Assembly (NCBI GenBank): GCA_031555145.1
Contig: JAVBUR010000043.1
Span: forward strand, 43,105-107,104
Source: JAJDIA01 sp031555145
Lineage (GTDB): Bacteria > Bacteroidota > Bacteroidia > Bacteroidales > Tannerellaceae
Reading direction: 5' to 3'
Length of the DNA: 64,000 nt
A program made the position numbers and the translations under genes. Positions 7,269 through 16,791 of this stretch are shown here, piece by piece (the stretch's first letter is position 1; every line of letters begins with the position of its first letter). The notes under the pieces are model-generated. The model made no database searches. It saw nothing but the letters and a program-made list of their open reading frames with translations, and was not told the DNA's origin.

Positions 7269-9610
7269 AAGGTGACGATTACCTCAGCGCCGATCTGCAA
7301 CGGTTTACCTAGTTGCATAAAGGGTTGACGATCCTTCGTGCCGTCATACTTGGAGGTGTCGAAGTAGAAGGCAGCGTATTGGGTGTCGGTAAGGTTGCGG
7401 CCCCAGAGATTCAGGCTGACGATCCCTTTGCGGATACCAGCCTTGGCATTAAGAAGGGCGTAGAAAGGCTGCGTAATGTCGTTGCGTTCTGTCCAGTATA
7501 TATCGCCGGCGCCGTTGTATTGGATACCGATCGTGAATTGGTCGATCCAACTGTTACGAAACAGGCGGGTGTTTTGGAGTCCGACGCTTACCGTATGACG
7601 CGGGGCGTAGGGGATGTAGTTACCCGAAAAGTCTTCTTCGCCGTTGTTATAGTCGCGGAAGGTGGCATGGGTATAGCCGTAGTTCACATCAGCGGTCAGT
7701 CCGTCGGCGATCGTGGCCCGGAGGGAGGCTTCGGCACCGTAGCTGCGCGCTTTACCGGCGTTAGTCAGGATACGGCCGCTGCCGCTATCGACGAATTTTG
7801 TCAGTTGGATGTCCTTAATATCCATATAGAACAGGGTCAGTTCGCCTTGCAGCAGGCTGGGGACCAGCTCACTGCGGACACCCAGTTCGTAGTTCCAGCT
7901 CTGTTCGGGCTTGTAGGCCGCCACCTCATCCAGCTGGGCAGGTTCTTTGATCTCTGTCGGAATCATGTTCTTGAACGCATTCATTACATCGTACTGCATA
8001 CGGGTCTGCATCACGTCGGCCGACATCTGCACATTGTATCCACCTGCTTTGTATCCCTTTGCCGCAGACAGATAGGTGACGGTGCGCGGCGTACATTCAT
8101 ATTTCAATGCGACCTTGGGAAGCACCTGCCAGTAGTCTTGCGAGATGCTTTCATCAATAACGGATTCAGGATACATCGAACTGATATCCGTCGGAGGAGT
8201 CGCCGGGTCAAATGACATGCCCAGCTTCATCTTGCCGGAAGATTGGTAGTCGAGCTTCTGCTTTTCATAATCCAGCCGCAGACCGGCAGTAATAGACAGT
8301 CCTTTGATAAACAAGTTGTTGTAGGTAGATTGATGAAACAAAGCCAGCCCATAGGTAGGTGTTTCAAACACGCCGGGAATCACTAATTCGTCGTTCATAA
8401 CCGTCAGTGTAATCGGCATGCGGGGGTTCGCCGCTTTTAGGTTGTCAAATACGCGCTGGAAGATATCGTTGATCCCGTCTTTCTTAAAAGTCACCGGTCC
8501 TTCCGTATGCAGATCATCGTAAAAGCCATACATGCCGACCGACCATTGATAGTTAGATTGTGTATTGCTTTTGATCGCCAGTTCTTCGCTGAATGCCTGC
8601 TGCTTTTGTTTCTGATTGAGGGTAAACAGGGAGCGGGGGGTATAGTCCTGATCCATTTTCATATCGTCTTTAAAGTACTGGTAGCCCGTGGTACTGCTGA
8701 GCAGGAAACGGTCGGTCTTGTATTCGAACGACAGGTTGTTGGTCCAAACCGTGCGTTGATACGCGCCGGGATCGTTATAGTTGACAGAGGCAACGGCCTT
8801 TGTCTGCGGATCATAAATGCCATACGGGAAAGCACCCTGGTCGGTGTAGTCGAGATTCGTCGAATAAGTGGCGAGGAGGTTGGGCCGGATACGCCAGTCC
8901 AGTTTCAGTCGCCCACCGGCGGCTTCTTCGTGATCGGCCTTTTCGCCGGTATAGGCATTGGTGAAGTAGCCATCATTACGGTCGTAGTAACCACCAAGGG
9001 AGATACCGACGGTTTCACCCAACTTATGATAATGGGAAGCCTTGGCGTTGACCTGCCCATAGTTACCGGCGGATACGGACAAGCGGGTTCCCTGATAGTC
9101 AATGGGAGAAAGGGTATAGACATTGATGATACCGCCCATGGCATTACGCCCGTATAAGGTACCCTGCGGCCCACGAAGCACTTCGATGCGCTGGATATCG
9201 GTCAGTTCGAAATCGAAGGTACTTTTATCCATATAGGGGACATTGTCGACATACAGTCCGACGGTCTGTCCGCTGCTGCGGGCGCCGATGCCACGAATAT
9301 AAATGGCAGAAGTCATCTTCGAACCATAATCCGGCATATAGACGTTAGGAGCAAATGTACTGATATCCTTCAGCGCCTCGATCTGCCGGTTGTTGATCAT
9401 CCGGGGAGACAGAATAGAGATGGCGCCCGGCAGGGTACGCATATCGTTTGTTTCCTTGGTAGATGAGGTCACAACGACTTCATTCAAGGCGTATGTCTTG
9501 ATGGTGTCGGTTTCAATACCTTTTTCATTCTCAGCCTTGACAGACTGAGCCCCTGCGGTGAGGGCAATCAGCAGTGCGTACAAATAGGGTCGCTTCATGG
9601 TGCGTTTCAT
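7265..9610 (-). CDS. TonB-dependent outer-membrane receptor (non-SusC type)
   Basis: 781 residues with a signal peptide (about 1-26), a TonB-box-like segment (ALNEVVVTSS near 42), a plug domain ending with RIEVLRGPQGTLYGRNAMGG near 140-160, and a 22-strand barrel ending in a C-terminal Phe (VIVTF). It lacks the STN and carboxypeptidase-regulatory domains of SusC proteins and has no SusD partner, so it resembles siderophore, heme or vitamin receptors. It is the last gene of the minus-strand series, 62 bases after the GH101 gene, though a TTACTTTG element just upstream (9624-9631 on the plus strand as caaagtaa) may give it its own promoter. Ligand unknown; a mucin-derived sugar or metal complex released by upstream enzymes is possible. 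An alternative ATG lies at 9598. Confidence 0.92.
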   Translation of the reverse strand: MKRTMKRPYLYALLIALTAGAQSVKAENEKGIETDTIKTYALNEVVVTSSTKETNDMRTLPGAISILSPRMINNRQIEALKDISTFAPNVYMPDYGSKMTSAIYIRGIGARSSGQTVGLYVDNVPYMDKSTFDFELTDIQRIEVLRGPQGTLYGRNAMGGIINVYTLSPIDYQGTRLSVSAGNYGQVNAKASHYHKLGETVGISLGGYYDRNDGYFTNAYTGEKADHEEAAGGRLKLDWRIRPNLLATYSTNLDYTDQGAFPYGIYDPQTKAVASVNYNDPGAYQRTVWTNNLSFEYKTDRFLLSSTTGYQYFKDDMKMDQDYTPRSLFTLNQKQKQQAFSEELAIKSNTQSNYQWSVGMYGFYDDLHTEGPVTFKKDGINDIFQRVFDNLKAANPRMPITLTVMNDELVIPGVFETPTYGLALFHQSTYNNLFIKGLSITAGLRLDYEKQKLDYQSSGKMKLGMSFDPATPPTDISSMYPESVIDESISQDYWQVLPKVALKYECTPRTVTYLSAAKGYKAGGYNVQMSADVMQTRMQYDVMNAFKNMIPTEIKEPAQLDEVAAYKPEQSWNYELGVRSELVPSLLQGELTLFYMDIKDIQLTKFVDSGSGRILTNAGKARSYGAEASLRATIADGLTADVNYGYTHATFRDYNNGEEDFSGNYIPYAPRHTVSVGLQNTRLFRNSWIDQFTIGIQYNGAGDIYWTERNDITQPFYALLNAKAGIRKGIVSLNLWGRNLTDTQYAAFYFDTSKYDGTKDRQPFMQLGKPLQIGAEVIVTF

Positions 9611-9672
9611 TGTTTAATGGCCGCAAAGTAACAAAAAAGCGAAGCGTCCGGCAATCACTATATGTAGTGATT

Positions 9673-12600
9673 TTATTCTTTCCGTATCTCCATCGTGTCG
9701 ATCACCAACATGCCTTTGTCGGATTGGGATACCGACAGGTAGCAATCGTTCGCGCTATCGGTGCGGAAGGTGGTTTCAAACACGCCTTCGCCATCCAGGG
9801 CGCCTTCAAACAACGCCGCTTCCTGTCTGGGGGAGAGACCTTTGATCCGGAACGCACCCGGAGAGGTCGACCGGTATTGGAAACGAAGCCGATAGGATGT
9901 ATTTGGTTTGAAACGGACCAGTGAAGGCATGGTGCGCATCACTTCTGCCCCTCCCCGCCCCTGATCAAGGATCTTGAGCGAATAATTCCCTTCAATCACA
10001 TCATCGGTATAGGGATCATGCCGTCTGCTTAAATGGATTTTGGCCTCCGACGGACGTGCCAGCATCCAGCCGCCCCAACCGAAATCGACATGTTCAAAGT
10101 CTTCGTAATACATACAACCAGCCTTCGCCGTAAGCGTTGTTTCCATCCAGCGGATATCATCGAAGACAACAGCCGATGTGTCTTTGACCGCATCAGCCTT
10201 CAGGCTGAGCAAGGCACTGGTATGGCCGGCCGGCTGGGTAAAGGACACACGCAACAACTGATAGTAACCTCCCCGCTTGTCGGAGTTGATCTGTGTATTT
10301 TTAAACGTCGTTTCATCCAGCGAGGAAGCGACCGACTTTCCGCCGTTGCGCGAGACCTCCAACGTCGCTTTCCGCTTGCCGTTCACCTGTACCCAGGCAT
10401 ATACACTATAGCTTTTGCCGCCTTCCAAACCGGAGATCAGTTGGCTAACACCCGTTTGCTTCTTGCCGGACAGCACTAACTCAGCTTGTCCATACGGAGT
10501 CTGCTGGATGGTCACACCTGCCGGGTTACTGGTGGGTTTCCAGTAGTGGAGTGAGTGGCTGTCGAAACCCATATCTTTTACCGGACTGCCATGACTCCAA
10601 TCTGCTGCGAGCAGGTCAAGCGCAGGTGCCTTATATATAATGTAGGGGACATCCCTTTCGGCGGTCAAGCTGATACGTCCGTCGGATACATTCAGGACAC
10701 GGGGAGCCATGCGACCGGTATCCGTCAGGGCATAACTGTACACCCTGTCTGTTCCCTTCCAGGAAGCAGGTAACGTCCATTCGGTAGTGCCGCCTTCGGG
10801 GTTATAGTGATACACTTTCTCCAGAGATTGATGCGACCAGGGGATAAAGACAACCGAACCTTGTTGGATTAACTGTCCGTCGGCAAACATACGGGTGACG
10901 CCTTCCGTCCGTGTCACCTCCGTACCGTTGCGGAAACGAAGTCGTCCGGCATCGGCATAGATCACCGGCGATTGCATCAGGAAGCGGTAAGGAAGTTGGT
11001 TGGTATAGAAGTTACGGATCGCCCGATGCATATCTTTCCCGTTCTGCCATCCCTGGAAACCGACAGTTGCACCCCGGTCGTACCCGCCTCCAAACAGGGA
11101 GTCGTTGGCAAATGCATCCTTTCGATGTCCGTGGATAAAACGCGAGATCAGGCTCTTGGATTCGGGATGATAATGGATCCATACGCCATAGCGGTTAAAG
11201 ACACTGGGATCTTCCGTCCAGGCCGCCCAGCCCCGTTCGCGAAACAGACGTGCAGTGCTATAGGCCAGGTAGCGGTGTTCACGGTAGGTATCAATATAGA
11301 TAAAGTCGAGCCCATCGACTTCCCCCTTCAGCTCATTCAGCCGTTGTTCGAAACTGTCGCTCAACAGGTCGGCCTCTTTGTTCATCAAGTACGCTTGGTC
11401 GAGCCATTTCCATGCTGGGATATCCGACACGATCTGTTTGTTATAAGCGTTAGCAGCAGGATGGGCTTCACTGGCATTGATATGGACGCCCATATAGGCG
11501 TTATATCGTTTAGCTTCATTGACCAGGGTATTCAGATCCTTCACTCCACCTGCACGGGTATTGTAATTGTCGCCATAGTCGGGATGGCCGGTATCATGTC
11601 CTTCTGCCTGATAGCCTTTTAATTCAAGCATTTGCCGGAAACCATCCGTAAGGTAATAGACCTTCTTAATATTATCCAGTTGACGCAGGAAAGGGAATTG
11701 GGCTTCGCTGGCAAAGTTCATGGTAATGGTCACGTTGGAATTCTTTACCCGCTCGACACCGTATGGATCAGGATATACTTCGGCCAATGCCACAGCACCA
11801 TCCTGCCAATTAACCGTTCCGTCGCCGTTCCGGTCGCCGGTAAAGATTACTTTCCAGGCAGGGTATTCGGTGACCCGGTTATCCGGCCCCCGGTAGATCC
11901 ACTCGTTATTTCCGATGAAAGTCCTTTCCTTATTAGGATCAGAGCGATAGACAAATTGCTTCGTTTCATAGATGGAGTTATTATCGAGGCTGACAGCCAG
12001 CCGTTCGTTATTGAGGATCACGATAGCGGCGGTACGGTTAATCGTATCCGGCTCTTTCACCTCCAGCGGATAGAAACGATCGGAACCTTCGTTCACGGCA
12101 AAGGAAAGAGCGGCTCGGGGTTCATCGTTCGGCAGCGAAGCCATGTACTGCCCGGGAAAGCCGATGGTATATACCCGCACATCACCTTGTTCGCGGATGT
12201 CCCTCATCTGACTTTCCACCACATTTCCGTTTATGTGGCAGTCCACTTTCAGCTGTAGCTGTGCATCGGGCACTTCAATCAAATAAGAAACCGCCTGTTT
12301 GTCGATGCGCAGCCCGTATCCTTTAGCCGGGTAGTCTGTCCCGTTTATGGTAACATATTGACAAACGGTCTCATTGGCAACGATATCATCCGATCCCCAT
12401 TGGTAGTACAACGGAGTAGGGAAGTAGTTAGCCATAACTACTGAAAAATCACCATCCGTCAAGGTGAAGGTACCCGTGGGAAGCGCGGCCGGAAGCGCGG
12501 CAGTTTCCTTGCAGACCAGGTCCGACACCACGGCGTCGCCCCCTTTATATGCCCTCAGGCCGATCTTTCCGGGCTTGCTTCCCAATCCGGGGATATTGAC

Positions 12601-13098
12601 ATGTGCTGCCACTTCGCGGTCAATCCGCAAGCGGATACTTTCGTCTGTAAAGTCAATCTGTATCTGCCGGGGATAGCCTTTATACAACTTGGCTATATCA
12701 CGTGCAATCTCTGTCCGTGATTGCGGGGTTTCGACATACCAGGCTGAATAGCCGAATATATCGCTGGTGAGGTCACATCCCACATAAACCCAATCCTCCG
12801 GAGAAACATAACGCAGTAGAACGCCTGTCTGCGACTCTTCATTCTGCGACGTGATCCGGTAGGAGACCGACCCATTCCGCAACAGTGGCGACCGGTCGCA
12901 CAACAGGAATAGGTTACTGTCGGAAGCCAGGTGGATTTGGCCGTCGCGGATTGTATACTGACCCACGTCCTTTCCGGAGACTGGCTTCCAGGCATCCATA
13001 CCCATATCCGTCAGCACAGTCGGTTGTTGGGCATTCCCCATAAAAACAATCAGGAACAGCAAAGAGGCAGCAGCGAAATGGCGTTGTAACATACTCAT
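9673..13098 (-). CDS. GH101 endo-alpha-N-acetylgalactosaminidase
   Basis: 1,141 residues with a cleavable signal peptide (about 1-23). Residues 27-195 form a concanavalin-like jelly roll, 205-440 a beta-rich domain, and 440-760 the GH101 barrel. The barrel shows DFIYIDTYREHRY with the likely nucleophile Asp near 603, and GWAAWTEDP with the likely acid/base Glu near 629, matching the Asp/Glu pair of the Bifidobacterium and pneumococcal enzymes. Further beta-sandwich, probably carbohydrate-binding, domains follow to the end. The family releases the core-1 disaccharide Gal-beta-1,3-GalNAc from Ser/Thr of mucins. It acts in the periplasm or at the surface. It starts 21 bases after the LuxR-type gene and so appears to belong to the seven-gene unit. 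The start could also be Met3 (13092). Confidence 0.88.
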   Translation of the reverse strand: MSMLQRHFAAASLLFLIVFMGNAQQPTVLTDMGMDAWKPVSGKDVGQYTIRDGQIHLASDSNLFLLCDRSPLLRNGSVSYRITSQNEESQTGVLLRYVSPEDWVYVGCDLTSDIFGYSAWYVETPQSRTEIARDIAKLYKGYPRQIQIDFTDESIRLRIDREVAAHVNIPGLGSKPGKIGLRAYKGGDAVVSDLVCKETAALPAALPTGTFTLTDGDFSVVMANYFPTPLYYQWGSDDIVANETVCQYVTINGTDYPAKGYGLRIDKQAVSYLIEVPDAQLQLKVDCHINGNVVESQMRDIREQGDVRVYTIGFPGQYMASLPNDEPRAALSFAVNEGSDRFYPLEVKEPDTINRTAAIVILNNERLAVSLDNNSIYETKQFVYRSDPNKERTFIGNNEWIYRGPDNRVTEYPAWKVIFTGDRNGDGTVNWQDGAVALAEVYPDPYGVERVKNSNVTITMNFASEAQFPFLRQLDNIKKVYYLTDGFRQMLELKGYQAEGHDTGHPDYGDNYNTRAGGVKDLNTLVNEAKRYNAYMGVHINASEAHPAANAYNKQIVSDIPAWKWLDQAYLMNKEADLLSDSFEQRLNELKGEVDGLDFIYIDTYREHRYLAYSTARLFRERGWAAWTEDPSVFNRYGVWIHYHPESKSLISRFIHGHRKDAFANDSLFGGGYDRGATVGFQGWQNGKDMHRAIRNFYTNQLPYRFLMQSPVIYADAGRLRFRNGTEVTRTEGVTRMFADGQLIQQGSVVFIPWSHQSLEKVYHYNPEGGTTEWTLPASWKGTDRVYSYALTDTGRMAPRVLNVSDGRISLTAERDVPYIIYKAPALDLLAADWSHGSPVKDMGFDSHSLHYWKPTSNPAGVTIQQTPYGQAELVLSGKKQTGVSQLISGLEGGKSYSVYAWVQVNGKRKATLEVSRNGGKSVASSLDETTFKNTQINSDKRGGYYQLLRVSFTQPAGHTSALLSLKADAVKDTSAVVFDDIRWMETTLTAKAGCMYYEDFEHVDFGWGGWMLARPSEAKIHLSRRHDPYTDDVIEGNYSLKILDQGRGGAEVMRTMPSLVRFKPNTSYRLRFQYRSTSPGAFRIKGLSPRQEAALFEGALDGEGVFETTFRTDSANDCYLSVSQSDKGMLVIDTMEIRKE

Positions 13099-13119
13099 AG
13101 AAATAAAATAATGTCGTGT

Positions 13120-13698
13120 TTATAGTTCGATATCGTCCCCTGCCACCAGTCCATTCATGATGGCATAGAACGTAAGTCCGGACACCGTTTTGATGCCCAG
13201 TTTGCCTGTGATATTCTTCCGGTGTGTAAGTACGGTATTCAGGCTGATATTTAGTTTATCGGCAATATCTTTATTAGTAGATCCCTTCACGATCAGTTGA
13301 AGCACGTCGATCTCACGGGAGGAGAGTTCTTTATTTCCTTCCGGGACAGTGGTATTTATTCCTTCGACGGCAAAGATCTGTCCCAATTGTTCGATCAGTA
13401 CTTCCGGCGTACAGTCGGTATGGAGGAATAATCCGCCGGTGGACAGGCCGACCTTATTCGTATCCGTCAGAACAATCACCTTGTTTCGCCGCGGCAGAAA
13501 GAAGTCGGCATAGAGGAGGAATGTGGCGGCCTCCGTCACATAGTAATCAAATGTATCTCCATGGGAAGTGGGTAGTGACTCGAAAGTCGGGAAGCAACAG
13601 ACCTCCACCGGGGAGAAATAGTCTGTCAACAGGCTTTGCAGGCCGATACTGCGGAGGGTATCAGGCAGGATAGTTGCTATTCGTTTGGTTCGAAGCAT
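13120..13698 (-). CDS. LuxR-family transcriptional regulator without a typical receiver
   Basis: 192 residues from the ATG at 13698; the frame opens at 13725 but that start would overlap the RIC gene, whereas 13698 leaves 17 bases. The C-terminal 65 residues are a LuxR/GerE helix-turn-helix (LSSREIDVLQLIVKGSTNKD, then NISLNTVLTHRKNITGKLG). The N-terminal 115 residues resemble a degraded receiver fold but no acidic phosphorylation pocket is evident. It sits between a degenerate RIC/hemerythrin gene and GH101, all on one strand, so it may control this unit or respond to the RIC-like partner. Signal unknown. Confidence 0.85.
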   Translation of the reverse strand: MLRTKRIATILPDTLRSIGLQSLLTDYFSPVEVCCFPTFESLPTSHGDTFDYYVTEAATFLLYADFFLPRRNKVIVLTDTNKVGLSTGGLFLHTDCTPEVLIEQLGQIFAVEGINTTVPEGNKELSSREIDVLQLIVKGSTNKDIADKLNISLNTVLTHRKNITGKLGIKTVSGLTFYAIMNGLVAGDDIEL

Positions 13699-13715
13699 AC
13701 AGCAGAGCGTACCGG

Positions 13716-14417
13716 TTATTGGCAAAGTTGTTCCATCGCGGCCACCATTGGCAGCAAGATACGGTAACGGATACGATTGTGCTGCTTCATATCCTTTTCG
13801 AGGCTGTTGATACCAAAGAGAACGGCATAACAGAGGTTTTCGTCGTATTCACCGTTCAGGTGTTTCACCATAATGCTTTTCAGGTCGGCAAGCAGGGCTT
13901 CGATCCGGTCTTCTTCCGGTTCAGTAGCGGCGAGTTGCAGCATTCCGCTCACTTGTTTGCCTTCCAGCTTTTTACTCAGAGCCAGGCAATAGGGTAACCA
14001 TTCTTTTTCATCCTGTGCGATCCGTGCCATCAACTCTTCCTTGAAGGAGGAGAAGAACTTGCCGATCAGGAGCAGCGTATTGTTCTCCGGTGCCCCCATG
14101 GCGATAAAGGAAGCCAGGTGGCGTTCGATATTCGGCAGTTGGTAACGCAGATAGTAATGGTTCGTCTTGATCAGGTAATCGATGATCTGCGACGTGTGGA
14201 ATGTCTGGAGTTTCTTTTCCGGAAAATATTCTTCGTTCAGAAAAGTATTGATCACTGTCAGCAGGAAATCGGTATCCAACCCGTATTCCTCACAAACGGC
14301 CTTCACCGATTTGTCGCCCAACCCCAGGCGGATGCCAAACCGGTTAATAACAGGAATGAGTGAGGGGTGTTCTTCCACCACCTCACTCAATACTATATTG
14401 GGATGTACTAACGGCAT
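13716..14417 (-). CDS. Degenerate RIC (YtfE/ScdA)-type hemerythrin-like protein
   Basis: 233 residues with the two-part layout of iron-sulfur cluster repair proteins: an N-terminal ScdA/DUF542-like domain (about 5-62) and a four-helix hemerythrin-like domain (about 75-230). The Cys-Gly motif normally found in the first domain reads GLGD (near 32-35). In the second, only His87 (NHYYLRYQLP) and His213 (KQHNRIRYRILLP) line up with family ligands; positions that should be His or Glu are Arg, Lys or absent. It therefore probably does not hold a normal di-iron centre and may be a sensor or adaptor. It lies 6 bases after the sugar-isomerase gene and 17 before the LuxR-type regulator. Alignment was done from memory. 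Confidence 0.7.
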   Translation of the reverse strand: MPLVHPNIVLSEVVEEHPSLIPVINRFGIRLGLGDKSVKAVCEEYGLDTDFLLTVINTFLNEEYFPEKKLQTFHTSQIIDYLIKTNHYYLRYQLPNIERHLASFIAMGAPENNTLLLIGKFFSSFKEELMARIAQDEKEWLPYCLALSKKLEGKQVSGMLQLAATEPEEDRIEALLADLKSIMVKHLNGEYDENLCYAVLFGINSLEKDMKQHNRIRYRILLPMVAAMEQLCQ

Positions 14418-14423
14418 ACGCTA

Positions 14424-15362
14424 TCAGGCTTGTTCCCACTGTTCGCGAAGCAGTTTCAGCGCTTCGGGAAGTACAACGGTACGATCGCCCTGACAGCCAC
14501 ATTCGAAGCTGACATACTTATCGTATCCGATCATCTTCAATCCCTTGAAACCGGCTACGTAATTATCGGCCTCTCCGTCTTCGCCCGGCATGCTGCGGCG
14601 TTTGCGGCTGGCCATGTGTACGTGCTGCAGGTATTGTCCGGCCGACAGGAAGGCGCCCATATCGCAGGTTTCTTCCCAAGTCATATGCCAGAAGTCACCC
14701 AAACAACGCACGCCCGGATTGTTGATATCCCGGCAGATCGAAGCGGCATCAGCCACCTGGCGGAGGTAGAACGCCTCGCGACGGTTGAGCGGTTCCAGGA
14801 TCACGGTCGTACCCCGTTCGGCGGCAAACGTACCCATTTCCTTGAACTGTTCGCACAGGAAGTCGCGTGTTTCCATCGTATGCGGAAGCACCGGCACCTG
14901 TGCATTGAACGCCGGCACGATGATCACACCCGTTGAACCCAGTTCGCCGGCAGCGGTGATGATTTCCTTCATCGTGTCGATGCATTTCTGACGGATCGCC
15001 GGATCGGTCGACAGGATGAATCCCTCGAAACCGGCACAGATCGCACTCACCTTGATGCTGCGGCCTGTCAATGCCTGTTTGATTTCTTCCACCCGGCCTG
15101 CGAGTCCGCGTCCATGCGGTTCGAAGCCTACAATGCCGTGCTGCTCCATGTAGTCGAACTTCTCGTTCAGACTACTGCCCGGAGCTGTTCCTTCCTGGAA
15201 GGAAAGCTTCAGCTCCAGGTTTTTACCGGCACAGGCTTTGTCCTTACAACAGCCCCCTTCCTGCTGCGTTTTAGGTGCACAGGATGAGATGGCAGCACTA
15301 CCTACGGCCAGCGCTGCTCCCGAAAGGGATGTACGTAAAAAGTTTCGTCTGTTGATTGTCAT
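14424..15362 (-). CDS. Exported sugar phosphate isomerase/epimerase-like TIM barrel protein
   Basis: 312 residues. The N-terminus has a twin-arginine-like motif (NRRNFLRTS) and a lipobox (ISSCAPK, Cys about 28), so it is exported and probably lipid-anchored. The rest is an AP-endonuclease-2/xylose-isomerase-like barrel with candidate metal ligands in VILEPLNR, GDFWHM, LQHVHMA and VSFECG. Exported barrels of this family beside Gfo/Idh/MocA enzymes are typical of Bacteroidetes and in some studied cases act on 3-keto or other oxidised sugars; its own substrate is unknown. It follows the Gfo/Idh/MocA gene by 12 bases and precedes the RIC-like gene by 6. Confidence 0.88.
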   Translation of the reverse strand: MTINRRNFLRTSLSGAALAVGSAAISSCAPKTQQEGGCCKDKACAGKNLELKLSFQEGTAPGSSLNEKFDYMEQHGIVGFEPHGRGLAGRVEEIKQALTGRSIKVSAICAGFEGFILSTDPAIRQKCIDTMKEIITAAGELGSTGVIIVPAFNAQVPVLPHTMETRDFLCEQFKEMGTFAAERGTTVILEPLNRREAFYLRQVADAASICRDINNPGVRCLGDFWHMTWEETCDMGAFLSAGQYLQHVHMASRKRRSMPGEDGEADNYVAGFKGLKMIGYDKYVSFECGCQGDRTVVLPEALKLLREQWEQA

Positions 15363-15374
15363 ACAATTGATGTA

Positions 15375-16760
15375 TTATGATTTTTTTTCCAGCGGTTTGC
15401 CCGGTACGGGAACCGTAAAGGTGCTCATATCCATCTTACCGAGATTCAGGTCTTTCGGCAGGTAATCCTGAGCCGAAGCAGTCATCGCTTCCCAAGTTGT
15501 TTCAGCACCGGTATAAGCCGATTCGCGGCCCATGATGGCGGCCATACAGGCAACGGCTGTTTCTGAAGCCTGATCAATCACTTGTTTGCTGCGGATATGG
15601 TTGATCCAGTTCACATGCTCGAGTGTATAAGGGTCGGTCTGCGTAAAGTTAGCCTTTTCAGCTTCCTTGTCGTATTTCCAGAGTTCATTACCGGCCAAAT
15701 CCTTGATCACCATTTCAGCACTGTTCCAAGAACCTTTCGTACCCTGGATAAATTCGCTGACATTGGTAGCGCAACCGTCTGTCTGGCGGCACATGCTATG
15801 CAGGTGGATACCGTTCTCCATCGTGAAGTCTATGCTGAAGTTGTCATACTGGTCGCCTGTGATACGACGCTGACGGGAACCGAAGCCTACAGCCTTCACC
15901 GGTTTCAATCCGCTGAACCAGGTAAATACGTCGATATTATGCACATGCTGTTCTACGATATGATCGCCCGACAGCCATTTCCAGTTCACCCAGTCCTTGA
16001 TCATCCATTCGCAGTCGCTCCAGTCCTTCTGACGTTCGCGGAACCACAACATGCTCTGATTCCAGTAAACCACGCCGCCAGTGATTTCACCAATCATACC
16101 TTCCATAATTTTCTTGTATGATTCTACGTAGCTGCGTTGGTGGTGACGTTGTGTACCTGTGACCACGCACAGATTCTTGGCGGCAGCTTGTTTCGCTGTA
16201 GCCATGATGGTACGATAACCAACCGGATCCACACAGATCGGTTTTTCGAGGAAAGAGTGTTTACCCTTTTCCGTAGCATATTGGAAGTGAACCGGACGGA
16301 AGTTGGGAGGCGTAGCGATGATTACTACATCCACACCACTGTCGATCACTTGTTTGTAAGCATCCAGCCCTACAAAACGCTTTTCGGCCGGGATGTCAAT
16401 ATTTTTTTCTGATTTCAGTTTACCAGCCAGGCTGTCTACTCTTTCCTGAAAAGTATCGCCCAACGCCACGATGGTAACGCCATTGGCAGCATTCAGGAAG
16501 TTAAATGCAGCACCCGAACCACGACCGCCGCAACCAATCACACCGGCTTTCAGTTCCTGTCCGTCTGTCGCCAGATCCACCAGGTTAGGAATGTAATATG
16601 TTCCGGCTTCTTTGATGGGTTTAAGCACATTCGCTTTTTCACCGCCACCGCAAGAAGTTAATACACTGGCTGCTCCTCCGGTGCCGACTGCTCCCAGGGC
16701 GCCAACCATTGCAGAGTTCTTCAGGAAAGACCGTCTGCTGATACTGTTTTCTTTTTTCAT
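15375..16760 (-). CDS. Exported Gfo/Idh/MocA-family NAD(P)-dependent oxidoreductase
   Basis: 461 residues from the ATG at 16760, which begins directly at a Tat signal (SISRRSFLKNS) followed by a lipobox (LTSCGGG). A longer frame to 16832 overlaps the upstream cytochrome gene and is rejected. The Rossmann turn is AGVIGCGGRGSGAAFNF, followed by the family EKP motif (SFLEKPICVDP) and the second-domain histidine motif (EQHVHNIDVFTWF). Tat export means it folds with its nucleotide in the cytoplasm. Members oxidise, epimerise or hydrolyse (GH109) sugars using tightly bound NAD. It is 31 bases after the cytochrome-SUMF1 gene; the two may be functionally linked through electron transfer, but that is inference. 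Confidence 0.9.
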   Translation of the reverse strand: MKKENSISRRSFLKNSAMVGALGAVGTGGAASVLTSCGGGEKANVLKPIKEAGTYYIPNLVDLATDGQELKAGVIGCGGRGSGAAFNFLNAANGVTIVALGDTFQERVDSLAGKLKSEKNIDIPAEKRFVGLDAYKQVIDSGVDVVIIATPPNFRPVHFQYATEKGKHSFLEKPICVDPVGYRTIMATAKQAAAKNLCVVTGTQRHHQRSYVESYKKIMEGMIGEITGGVVYWNQSMLWFRERQKDWSDCEWMIKDWVNWKWLSGDHIVEQHVHNIDVFTWFSGLKPVKAVGFGSRQRRITGDQYDNFSIDFTMENGIHLHSMCRQTDGCATNVSEFIQGTKGSWNSAEMVIKDLAGNELWKYDKEAEKANFTQTDPYTLEHVNWINHIRSKQVIDQASETAVACMAAIMGRESAYTGAETTWEAMTASAQDYLPKDLNLGKMDMSTFTVPVPGKPLEKKS

Positions 16761-16791
16761 GATAATTATTTTAAGATATAATAAATGTTGA

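Noticed and set aside
7313..8215. 300-residue open frame on the plus strand
   Set aside because: Antisense shadow of the TonB receptor barrel; no recognisable domain.
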